Shown here one piece after another: positions 7,224 to 14,789 of a stretch of DNA of 23,159 bases. The stretch comes from Succinivibrionaceae bacterium UBA3769 (lineage in GTDB: Bacteria; Pseudomonadota; Gammaproteobacteria; Enterobacterales; Succinivibrionaceae), in the NCBI GenBank assembly GCA_002372325.1, contig DFFT01000080.1, forward strand, positions 1-23,159, read 5' to 3'. Below the pieces are notes generated by a model that searched no databases, had not been told where the DNA came from, and saw only the letters and a program-made list of their open reading frames with translations. The translations under genes and the position numbers were made by a program. Position 1 is the stretch's first letter. The number at the start of each line of letters is the position of its first letter.

Positions 7224-8354
7224 TTAATTACCTCCGTTTTCGAGCCAGGCGTCCTCGGCGTCCACAAGACCGTCAATCAGCTGCTCCATGGACTGAATGA
7301 TACGCAGTCTGGCGTCATCCTTGTCAAACAAATCAGTGCTGAGATTACGGACTGAGTTTAACAGATCCTGAGCCAGAAGTACCTCAACTTCCGGATTCTG
7401 CTTTGCAACATCACCATAGAGGTCACGAATGCTCTCAGGATTGATGTAACGCTGCTTGGACAGATTGAGAAGTCCGGTAAGCACCTTTGAGGGACTGACC
7501 TCAGTCTTAATGCCGTGCACATCGCCCAGTCTGGAGGTAAATCTGTTCATTACCTGAGTGGCGCTGTTGAGGCTTCTCACCACGCTGAGATTGCGGCCCA
7601 CAAACTCCAGCACTACCGGCTCCTGGGAGGAAAGCGGGCTGGAAATGTCGGCGCCCAGAGACTTCAGCATGAAATCCACGCCCTCATTGATGCGGTCATC
7701 GCCAAACTTGCCGGCAATGAAGTCCAGCATCTTCAGAGGATCGTCGCCGTTGCCGGAAAGCTCGCTGTAGGCCTCGGAGAGATAGACCCCGTCGCCCAGA
7801 TCCGAGCTCTTTGCCACATCCACGGAATTGAGGGAGGCCAGAATCTCCCGGGAGCTTTCCCGGAACAGTTCTTCTGCGGCATTTTCAAGGAGCTTCTTCT
7901 CGGCGGGATCCGTGGCCTCCTGAGCGGCCTTGCTTAAGAAGGCGTAATTGGAGGACGGATGACCGCCCAGCTCCTTAAGGGAATTCAGAAGCTCCCGGGC
8001 ATTGTTAACGCCTCTCTTCCGGCAGTCCTCGTAAACTCTCTTCTTGGCTTCGAAATCGGCATTGTGGAATTTGACTATCAGTTCATAAAGAGCCTGAGTC
8101 TTTTCCACCATCAGAGCTTCCACATGAGCCTTCTGCTTTCTGTCAGCCAGCTTTGTCTTGCGGGAATTGTCCCGGACAAAGGTCATTTCTTCGGCGGCGT
8201 CCTGCACTGCGGATACGGGATCCTTTTCAATCTGAACAGACATGCCGTCCAGCTGCCCCTCGGTGCGGACCTGAGCGGCATTGGCGCCGGTCATGCCCTG
8301 CTCTGCAGCGGAAATTCTCTGGGAATTATCAATAATGTTGCTTCCGTCAATCAT
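7224..8354 (-). CDS. sctW: T3SS gatekeeper SctW (YopN-TyeA fusion, MxiC/InvE/CopN type)
   Basis: The 376-residue product is the length expected when YopN (about 290) and TyeA (about 90) are one chain, as in MxiC, InvE or CopN. Residues 1-45 are polar and disordered, fitting an export signal and chaperone-binding region. From about 55, A-A-E-E-M-T-F-V-R-D-N-S-R-K-T-K resembles the start of the HrpJ-like domain, and the rest is helical. The last 80 residues (from about 290) correspond to TyeA. The protein plugs the export gate until translocators have been secreted or a host cell is touched. It is the first gene of the tightly packed sctW-sycN-sctX-sctY-sctV run. A GGGGG-rich site lies ten bases before the ATG. 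The operon promoter should lie in 8355-8584. Confidence 0.85.
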   Translation of the reverse strand: MIDGSNIIDNSQRISAAEQGMTGANAAQVRTEGQLDGMSVQIEKDPVSAVQDAAEEMTFVRDNSRKTKLADRKQKAHVEALMVEKTQALYELIVKFHNADFEAKKRVYEDCRKRGVNNARELLNSLKELGGHPSSNYAFLSKAAQEATDPAEKKLLENAAEELFRESSREILASLNSVDVAKSSDLGDGVYLSEAYSELSGNGDDPLKMLDFIAGKFGDDRINEGVDFMLKSLGADISSPLSSQEPVVLEFVGRNLSVVRSLNSATQVMNRFTSRLGDVHGIKTEVSPSKVLTGLLNLSKQRYINPESIRDLYGDVAKQNPEVEVLLAQDLLNSVRNLSTDLFDKDDARLRIIQSMEQLIDGLVDAEDAWLENGGN

Positions 8355-8477
8355 GGTATTTACCCCCGTTGCTTGTTTAAATGTAATCGATTGCTTTTGC
8401 CCTGATAACGTTCAGGGAGGGCTTTCGGTTACAACTGCCGGCTTATCAGCTGCGGCGCTCTCTTAATTGCGGGATCC

Positions 8478-8535
8478 GGATCACTCTATTCATGGATCAC
8501 TCTATTCATGGATCACTCTATTCATGGATCTCTCG
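8478..8535. repeat. 16-bp tandem repeat upstream of sctW
   Basis: GGATCACTCTATTCAT occurs three times without interruption (8478-8493, 8494-8509, 8510-8525), and a degenerate start of a fourth copy follows (GGATCTCTCG). The array lies between rtcB and sctW, about 125-175 bases before the sctW start, so it could be a multi-copy binding site or simply a variable minisatellite. Confidence 0.9.
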
Positions 8536-8584
8536 GATTCAGGGATCGCCTTGTTTTCCGGAGCGCCGGAGCAAGGCCATGGCA

Positions 8585-9808
8585 TCAGGACTTTCCCGCG
8601 GTTTCCGGCTGCTCGCCGGCCTTGAAATTATACACCGGCCGCAGCACTTCGATGATGTCCGCGGTCTCCCGGGCAGACCCGATAATGTCCTCCAGAGATT
8701 TGTAGGCCATGGGAGCCTCGTCCAGGGTGGCGGCGTTAACCGAGGTGCTGTACACTCCGGCCATGGACTTCCGGTATTCCTCAAGAGAGAGCGTCTTCAG
8801 GGCTTTGGTGCGTGACATCAGGCGGCCGGCTCCGTGGGGAGCGGAACAGTTCCATTCCGGATTGCCCTTCCCCCGGGCCAGAATGCTGCCGTCCCTCATG
8901 TTCACCGGAATCAGGAGGAGTTCTCCCTCCCGGGCGGAGACGGCCCCCTTCCGAAGAATCATCTCCGCCGTGTCAACGTAGTTGTGCACCGTATGAAAAG
9001 CGTCATATCCCTTAAGTCCGGCATAATCCAGAATAAGCCCTGCCATGATTTCGCGGCTTCTTCTGGCAAAGCGCTGGCAGATCTCCGCGTCATGAAGATA
9101 GTTCTGAAAGTCTTCTCCGGAGAGACTGGCGAGATCGTCAGGAACCTCGGATGCCGGAAAGCTTTCGGAAAGCTTTTTAAGAGCCTGGCTGATTTCCCGC
9201 TGCCGGCCCTGAGCTTTCAGTTCGGCCACGATCCTTTGCCGCTCTGCCCCGAGTCCGCCTTCCCGCTGCTGGATGATGGCCCTTTTCTGGTAGATATCGG
9301 CCACCTGCTTCCCCAGATTCCGGCTGCCGCTGTGGATAATAAGATAATGAATGCCGTCCCGGGAGACATCCGCCTCGATAAAATGGTTGCCGCCCCCCAG
9401 AGTGCCCAGACTCCGCCGGAGCCGGTCCAGGTTTTTAAGGTCGGAAAAGCAGCGGAGCTCGCTTAAGTCGAAGGACTCCTGTTCCCGCTCCCAGACGCTG
9501 AGTCCGGAGGGAATCCGGCGGGCTGCGGCGTCCAGCTTCGGAAAATCAATCTCTCCGGGCCCCATGTTCACGGTATACATGCCGCAGCCGATATCCACCC
9601 CCACAATGTTGGGCACAATTCTGTCGGTTACCGTCATGGTGGTGCCGATGGTGCACCCCTTCCCGGCATGCACGTCCGGCATGATTCTGATTTTGCTGCC
9701 CCGGGTAAACTCGTAATCGCACATGCGCCGGATCTGCTCCGTGGCTTCGTCCTCGATAATCGCGGCATAGCAGATTGCAGTATTGCATTTTCCCCTTATT
9801 TCCATCAT
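8585..9808 (-). CDS. rtcB: RtcB family RNA ligase
   Basis: RtcB joins RNA 2',3'-cyclic phosphate or 3'-phosphate ends to 5'-hydroxyl ends using GTP and Mn2+. Conserved motifs are visible in order: D-V-H-A-G-K-G-C-T-I-G-T-T, G-V-D-I-G-C-G-M (metal-binding Asp and Cys), G-G-G-N-H-F-I-E, I-H-S-G-S-R-N-L-G and A-P-H-G-A-G-R-L-M-S-R, whose His is the guanylylation site. The roughly 407-residue length equals bacterial RtcB. The second ATG (9806-9808) is preferred because GGAG lies eight bases before it; GGAGA almost abuts the first ATG at 9814. No rtcA, rtcR or archease gene is nearby, so this is a lone rtcB between two T3SS parts. A role in T3SS control would be speculation; RNA repair is the default. 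Confidence 0.95.
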   Translation of the reverse strand: MMEIRGKCNTAICYAAIIEDEATEQIRRMCDYEFTRGSKIRIMPDVHAGKGCTIGTTMTVTDRIVPNIVGVDIGCGMYTVNMGPGEIDFPKLDAAARRIPSGLSVWEREQESFDLSELRCFSDLKNLDRLRRSLGTLGGGNHFIEADVSRDGIHYLIIHSGSRNLGKQVADIYQKRAIIQQREGGLGAERQRIVAELKAQGRQREISQALKKLSESFPASEVPDDLASLSGEDFQNYLHDAEICQRFARRSREIMAGLILDYAGLKGYDAFHTVHNYVDTAEMILRKGAVSAREGELLLIPVNMRDGSILARGKGNPEWNCSAPHGAGRLMSRTKALKTLSLEEYRKSMAGVYSTSVNAATLDEAPMAYKSLEDIIGSARETADIIEVLRPVYNFKAGEQPETAGKS

Positions 9809-9814
9809 GGGCAT

Positions 9815-10076
9815 TTCTCCTGAACTTCCGGCATTCTGTCATAGCTTCATCTTATTCAAAAACAGCCCCGGACTCCCGCTTTCCGGGATATTTGCTTTGC
9901 AATCTGCCGGAGCCGTCCCAGTTTTTGGAAGGCATAGCAGGAGATAAAAAGGCGGCGGACGGAATACAGAGGATGGCAGGCAATGATGACGGGTGAAGAG
10001 GATTAATAAGGAGAATGGAGGGAAGAGGGAGAGAGGGAGAGAGGGAGAGAATGAGGGAAAAAGAGAGGCTGCGGAA
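9815..10076. other. rtcB upstream region with purine-only low-complexity tract
   Basis: There is no gene here. From about 10004 to 10069 the plus strand is almost entirely A and G, with an eight-base unit GAGGGAGA repeated three times at 10025-10048. The rtcB promoter should be in the left part. Nothing else is recognised. Confidence 0.5.
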
Positions 10077-10110
10077 ATGAAAAATGCCGCCCCGGATTAC
10101 GGAACGGCAT
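10077..10110 (-). terminator. Rho-independent terminator of the SctA-like gene
   Basis: On the minus strand an 11-pair stem (ATGCCGTTCCG against CGGGGCGGCAT, with two G-T pairs) closes a five-base loop at 10084-10110. TTTTTCATTT follows. It begins about 30 bases after the gene's stop. Confidence 0.8.
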
Positions 10111-10141
10111 CTTTAAATTTACCGGTCTGGCTGGTTATCTG

Positions 10142-10957
10142 TTAACCGCGGGCAACGGCAGTGGTCGTATCGCCGGACTTGCTGATGGCGGACATGGCGC
10201 CCTGGCTGTAGGAGCTGACCTTGGACATGAAATCCTGCACAAAAATCATCTGCTGCTGGGTATCGCTGCCGATGGTGCCCTGAATGTCCTGCAGAGACTG
10301 GATAATGCCCTTGACAGTGCCCACGGTCATGGCGGGGCCGGCCTTCTTGAGGTTGTCCAGCACCTCCTGCACATCAGCGGTGCTGACGTCTCTCCAGCCA
10401 ATGCTCTTCACGCCCAGAAGATCCCGGGTGCTGATATTCGTGTAATTAGGATAGTGCTTGGTATTGTAGTTAGCGCCCGAATCCGCAATGGCTTTTCTGA
10501 CATCCTTGATGTCGGGAATATTGGCAACGCGAATATTGCCGCCATGAGCATCGTCAATGGACTTCTGAAGGCATTCAATGGCGTGCTTGTAGCTTTGCGG
10601 AATGTCCACCTTGATGCCGTATTTATTGCACATATCGATAACCTTGTTAAAATCCTCAATCTTGGACTTGTCGATATTGTCGGTGTCCTTAAGATTTCCG
10701 CAGGCAGTGCGAAGAGCCACAATAACATTGGAAATTTCCTTGGATTCCTGCTGCTTCTGCTTAATGGCATCAATCCTGTCCTTGGCATACTCGCGGTTTT
10801 CAATGGCGAGGTCGTTCTGCAGCTTGGCAAACATCAGCTCCACACTGGTGATGGCTACTTCATCGCCATGATTGGAAGCGCCGGAAGACTTTTGAACATA
10901 CTGGGGGTCTTCGGTAATGGAGGGATTCACTCCGGTATTAAGACTGACTTCTGACAT
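10142..10957 (-). CDS. Putative T3SS needle-tip/filament protein (SctA; Bsp22/EspA/LcrV-like)
   Basis: The 271-residue protein has no Sec signal and no membrane segment. A long charged helix spans about residues 38-82 (E-L-M-F-A-K-L-Q-N-D-L-A to A-L-R-T-A-C-G). A variable middle domain follows, and a second helix runs near the C-terminus (Q-Q-Q-M-I-F-V-Q-D-F-M-S-K-V-S-S-Y). Two terminal coiled-coil helices around a divergent middle are the architecture of tip and filament proteins such as Bordetella Bsp22, EspA, SseB and LcrV, which cap the needle and support the translocon. The ATG at 10955-10957 has GGAG nine bases upstream. It is a single gene with its own terminator, separated from the other T3SS genes by rtcB. 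A secreted effector with coiled-coils is the main alternative. Confidence 0.55.
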   Translation of the reverse strand: MSEVSLNTGVNPSITEDPQYVQKSSGASNHGDEVAITSVELMFAKLQNDLAIENREYAKDRIDAIKQKQQESKEISNVIVALRTACGNLKDTDNIDKSKIEDFNKVIDMCNKYGIKVDIPQSYKHAIECLQKSIDDAHGGNIRVANIPDIKDVRKAIADSGANYNTKHYPNYTNISTRDLLGVKSIGWRDVSTADVQEVLDNLKKAGPAMTVGTVKGIIQSLQDIQGTIGSDTQQQMIFVQDFMSKVSSYSQGAMSAISKSGDTTTAVARG

Positions 10958-11173
10958 TTTCGTAATCTCCTTTGTGCGGGATTTAAATTGCGTTCTGTAC
11001 AGGAAACGAAACACATGAGAAGAGGTTACAGAAAACAAATGAATTTTTTCCCGGGCTTAACCATCAATATGAATCAAAAGCCGCCGCTGGCGGGCAAAAC
11101 ACACTGTATTCCCCAGGTTCTTTCCTGAGGCTCTGTCCTTTCATTTCCGATCCTGAAGAAGATGCCGGGATTA

Positions 11174-12325
11174 TCAGTCCGGAAGCTTTTTCTGGCTGTA
11201 GCCGGTGATCCGGCCCTCCTCGCAGCTTTCGGGATCGGGCCTGAAATTCCGGATGCGGAATTCCGTCTCCCGCATCAGAATATCCCGATCCCGGGCCGGC
11301 AGCCCTTCTGACCAGAAGGTAAAAAGATAAAGCTGTTCCGGGCGGCACTGACTTTGGGGAGCGGATCTTTTTTCCATATGACCGGAGATCCGGATCTCCC
11401 GGCCCCGCTGCCAGGAGCTGCAATTCTTAAAATCAAAGCCCCCGGCATTGCCGCTGAAGGAAACCCGGTCATGGCAGAAGGACTTGATCCGGGCCGGAAG
11501 ATCCTCTCCGGAAATACTGTCAGGACCGTAAATCATGTACCCGAAATGATCATCGCTGCCCGGTTTGATGTAGGTCTTGGCAATATAGGACGTGCCGATG
11601 CCGCCGCCGTCAGAATCATAGGTAGGAGGATAGGAGAAAACCGGAAAAATCAGGTAGCCCGCATTGAGAGCTTCCTTGCCCGGATGATCCGTAGGCCATT
11701 CGTCTGAAATGCAGTCCTGGGCGCAGAAGCTGACGTTTTCCTCCTCGAAAAGCCACGGCATCCCCTCCTGGTAATCCCAGAAAAGATCCCGGTGCTCCTC
11801 CGGGATGCGGCTATCAAAAAGCAGCACCTTGTAGAACATCTCGTCAAAGACGGCAAATCCCTCCATGGAGCCCTGCTTGCTCTGGCAATTGCTGAAAAGC
11901 ACTGTATCATCGCATTCGCCCTCGCAGCAGTACTCATCGCACATGTCAGGATCCTCGGGCTCTTCGGGAGACGTTCTTTTAGCTGTTATCCCGGGACAGG
12001 AAAAATAATCCTTAACCAGATTTCGGAGCCATCCGGGATCCTTTAGATCCGAGGCTTGCCGGGGCACCGGGTACATCTCGGGATGAACCGCAAAAATCTG
12101 GTAAGCCCGGGCACCGGTTTTTTTGCTGGTAAAGACCCGGCTGAAAAAGGAGTTCGGATAACCGGAGACCGGCTCTATGACATAGTCCTGCAGGAAAGCG
12201 GTGTTATCTTCGGAATCATCTCCGGCATCGCTTTCCGCCGCCCCGCACAGCGGAGACGCGGCCAGGAAAAACAGGGGGAGGGATTTCAGGATTCTTCTCA
12301 TTATTGCGGTCATCTGATAGCTCAT
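11174..12325 (-). CDS. Cysteine-rich exported protein of unknown function
   Basis: The 383-residue protein starts at the ATG 12323-12325, with AGGA five bases upstream. The first 30 residues form a Sec signal: R-R-I-L-K then a hydrophobic L-P-L-F-F-L-A-A-S-P-L-C-G-A, with likely cleavage before A-E-S. The preceding residues in P-L-C do not fit a lipobox. The mature part is acidic early and has about a dozen cysteines, including a cluster C-D-E-Y-C-C-E-G-E-C near 118-128, suggesting periplasmic or extracellular disulfides. Aromatic and Gly-rich segments (S-Y-P-P-T-Y-D-S-D-G-G-G-I-G-T-S-Y) recall surface or hydrolase-like proteins, but no family was recognised. A thiol-rich secreted protein in an anaerobe or gut organism would be unremarkable. 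Confidence 0.65.
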   Translation of the reverse strand: MSYQMTAIMRRILKSLPLFFLAASPLCGAAESDAGDDSEDNTAFLQDYVIEPVSGYPNSFFSRVFTSKKTGARAYQIFAVHPEMYPVPRQASDLKDPGWLRNLVKDYFSCPGITAKRTSPEEPEDPDMCDEYCCEGECDDTVLFSNCQSKQGSMEGFAVFDEMFYKVLLFDSRIPEEHRDLFWDYQEGMPWLFEEENVSFCAQDCISDEWPTDHPGKEALNAGYLIFPVFSYPPTYDSDGGGIGTSYIAKTYIKPGSDDHFGYMIYGPDSISGEDLPARIKSFCHDRVSFSGNAGGFDFKNCSSWQRGREIRISGHMEKRSAPQSQCRPEQLYLFTFWSEGLPARDRDILMRETEFRIRNFRPDPESCEEGRITGYSQKKLPD

Positions 12326-12416
12326 TGGTTCCTCTTTTTCTGTTGTTTCTGCTGTGATTGTGATATTGAGGGAACTGAAACAGGCTAAGGCCCCTCGGAA
12401 TGAATTCGCTGCAGCG

Positions 12417-12899
12417 CTAAACGGCCTGCGTTCTGATGAGCCCCCGGCGGCGAAAAAAGGTAATAAGCCCCTGACAGCCCTCGAGCACATCATTGAAGGT
12501 TTCATCAAAATCGCCGGTATACCAGGGATCGGCAATATCCCGATCGCTGCCGGCAAAGGACAGGAGCTTATGCACCTTGCCCTCCGGATCGCCGTCCAGC
12601 ATCCTCATGAGATTTCTGATATTGACCTCATCCATGCCGATAATCATGTCGGCGTTTTTATAATCATCCCGGGTGATCCGAGAAGCCCGGTGGGGCAGCA
12701 CCGGGATGCCGGCCTGGCGCAGTCTGGTCAAAGTTCCCTGGTGCGGGCCGTTCCCGATTTCCTCGGAGCTGGTGGCCCTGGAATCAATAATAAAATCCTC
12801 CTGACAGCCCAGCTGATTTATCAGGTGCTGAAAAACAAACTGCGCCATGGTGCTGCGGCAGATATTGCCGTGGCACACGAAAAGCACCCGAATTGTCAT
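12417..12899 (-). CDS. Low-molecular-weight protein-tyrosine phosphatase
   Basis: The 160-residue enzyme hydrolyses phosphotyrosine through a cysteinyl-phosphate intermediate. The P-loop C-H-G-N-I-C-R-S (C9 nucleophile, R15) is at the N-terminus. The general-acid loop D-P-W-Y is near residue 130, and D-M-I-I-G-M-D lies between. Size and motifs are complete, so the enzyme should be active. The start at 12899 is chosen because the phosphatase fold begins immediately (M-T-I-R-V-L-F-V). Its 5' end and upstream DNA are duplicated at 16591-16820. There is no adjacent kinase or polysaccharide gene, so a Wzb/Etp role in capsule control is not indicated; it could also be a stand-alone housekeeping LMW-PTP. 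Confidence 0.93.
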   Translation of the reverse strand: MTIRVLFVCHGNICRSTMAQFVFQHLINQLGCQEDFIIDSRATSSEEIGNGPHQGTLTRLRQAGIPVLPHRASRITRDDYKNADMIIGMDEVNIRNLMRMLDGDPEGKVHKLLSFAGSDRDIADPWYTGDFDETFNDVLEGCQGLITFFRRRGLIRTQAV

Positions 12900-13095
12900 T
12901 GTTTGCTTGTCCAGAATTGCCGGAGATTGCCCATGTCTGCGAGGTTTGCCGGCTCTCAACCTTATGCAGAACTGCCTTTCGCAATATTAACAGAAATGAC
13001 GAAAATATCCAAAATACTGCCTTTTGTGTACACGAAAAGTAGTCAAATCGTAGTCAAAATCCTGAGGCTGACTACCTGGATATTTTTAATACGCT
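12870..13095. repeat. Long direct repeat, copy A (phosphatase 5' end and upstream region)
   Basis: This segment matches 16591-16820 in the same orientation. The best-conserved part is 13009-13075 (against 16734-16800), with nearly no differences over about 65 bases. It contains CGTGTACACG-like symmetry, two GTAGTCAAA copies and an inverted TGACTAC. The part overlapping the phosphatase gene encodes its first 11 or so codons. Similarity fades gradually after 13095. Confidence 0.85.
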
Positions 13096-13147
13096 CGAAG
13101 GCAATTATGTGTAAAAAGCCTTGACGACATCTCCATAGGATGCGAGA

Positions 13148-13174
13148 GATAGTGGCTTCAGTGAGGCCACTATC
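13148..13174 (+). terminator. Hairpin with T-rich tail (possible bidirectional terminator)
   Basis: GATAGTGGC (13148-13156) pairs perfectly with GCCACTATC (13166-13174) around a nine-base loop. On the plus strand TTTTATGTTTT follows; on the minus strand the hairpin lies about 140 bases after the DUF1016 stop. No plus-strand gene is visible upstream, so its client is uncertain. Confidence 0.5.
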
Positions 13175-13311
13175 TTTTATGTTTTCGGCTATGGAATAAG
13201 TTTATAATTTTATCGGCAAGTTTGGGTTATATTATCAGTTCATCGTGTATTTCATTACTCCATTTTCGACTTAAAAAATTCAGTAAGCTCATTTGAGTTA
13301 ATGTTTGTTTC

Positions 13312-14434
13312 CTACACTCCCAGCTTGCCATTAACCTCGTCCGCTTCTGGTTTAGAACTCTCATTTGACGATATTTCAGCTTCGATTTCCTCGATGGTAG
13401 GCAGGCTTCCTTTGAATTTTTCCGGAATAAAAGTAGTAATATCGTATTGGGATATCCCCATAGGCTGGCTGCTGGCTTCAAGCGCATAACGAGCCTTGAC
13501 GTTGTCTTTTGATTTGCAGATTAGCAGACCCAATGTAGGGCCGTCCTGTTCTCCCTTAAGCTGATGGTTAACAGCAACCATGTAAGTGCCAAGCTGCCCC
13601 ATATCGCCGGAATCAAATTCCTTCACCTTGATTTCAACAACCACATAGCAGTGAAGCTTGATGTTGTAAAACAGCATGTCGATAAAGTTGCTGGTGTTTC
13701 CGATTTCCAGCCGGTATTCCCGTCCCACGAATGCAAAGCCGTTACCGAGCTCGAGCAAGAATCGGGTGATGTTATCCATAAGGGCATCCTTCAGTTCTTT
13801 TTCGTCATAGCTCTCGGAGAGTAAGGAAATCGAAGGTGTACGGATCTCTGGTAATATCCTGCGCAAGATCGCTTTGAGGAGCCGGAAGTGTAAGATCAAA
13901 ATTGCTTACTGCCTTGCCCTGTCTTTCATAGAGATCTGTATCCAGAAAGTTCATCAAAACAGCTCGAGACCAGTTGTTTTCAAAGGCTTTGCGTATGTAG
14001 AATAAGGCTTTATCACGGTTTCCGTCGACCTTATTCATGATTTGAACTATGTGTCCCCAAGGAATTAAAAAGATATCATCGCTAAAATATTCACGTGAAA
14101 CAACGGTTTTGTGATCAGAATCTAATTTTGCAACAACTTGTTGCAAAATTGGAAAAAGGCAGTAGAACTGGTGCATATACCGGAGATTTCGGGCAGAAAA
14201 TGACTTAACATCAGGCAGTTCTTTTCTAAGATCTTTGCCAACCTGTTCGTAAAAATTGCTTCCCCAATGATAGAGCTTCCTTTTTTCATCCATGTCATGC
14301 CCTAGAGACCAGTAGAAACGAAGCATTTCAGTGTTAACTTTCATGGATGCTTTTATCTGACTTTGTTTGAATCTTAATGAAATATCAGTGATCCATTCTT
14401 TGTATGCATTATCGGTATTAATTAAATTACCCAT
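13312..14434 (-). pseudogene. DUF1016 (YhcG-type) PD-(D/E)XK nuclease gene, frameshifted
   Basis: The start is the ATG at 14432-14434, with AGAGG upstream. The N-terminal DUF1016 part (about 210 residues, helical, with W-S-L-G-H-D and N-L-R-Y-M-H-Q-F-Y) reads to L-R-E-L-stop near 13805. The C-terminal nuclease part continues in another frame from S-Y-D-E-K-E-L-K. It carries F-I-D-M-L-F-Y-N then V-V-V-E-I-K, the D...E-x-K active site. The break is a two-base loss: near 13815-13822 the sequence has CTCTCGGAGAG, whereas the second copy at 23040-23050 has CTCTCTCGGAGGG and reads straight through. Intact, the protein would be about 373 residues, normal for the family. YhcG-like proteins are found with restriction and other defence genes. 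A sequencing error is possible but unlikely given the matching intact copy. Confidence 0.85.
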
Positions 14435-14789
14435 ACGATTTACCTCTTTCATTACTCTGGATAACTCGGCTGCCAAGAGGGCCATCCGTGACTTTGCCGT
14501 GCTGAGACATTCAATGCCCAGCGGATTTGGCTCTGTTGAGGGAGCGAAGTCCACTGCTGTGTTCTCATCATTTCATGAAACCTGCAAAACCCATGGAGTT
14601 GACGTTTAGATATATTTACATCGGTCAAAATCAGGGTTTTGCCGGATCAACTATCCTCTGCAACAGAGCCTTCGTTTTAAGCATTCTCCATCGTACCAGA
14701 AGATAATTCGGGTTCTATAGAACTATGAAAGAGGTTCGGCAAAGTGGCGGTTTAAACCTTGTATTATTTTTCGGTATCTACAACGACTC

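Noticed and set aside
8478..8535. Tandem 16-bp units as a CRISPR array
   Set aside because: Units are contiguous with no spacers, far too short, and no cas genes are nearby.
10142..10957. SctA-like gene as the missing YopD-type translocator
   Set aside because: No hydrophobic segment long enough to cross a membrane is present; the twin-helix layout fits a tip or filament protein better.
13140..13180. Hairpin at 13148-13174 as part of a tRNA or structured RNA gene
   Set aside because: No cloverleaf arms or T-loop sequence around it; a simple stem with T-rich tail is adequately explained as a terminator.
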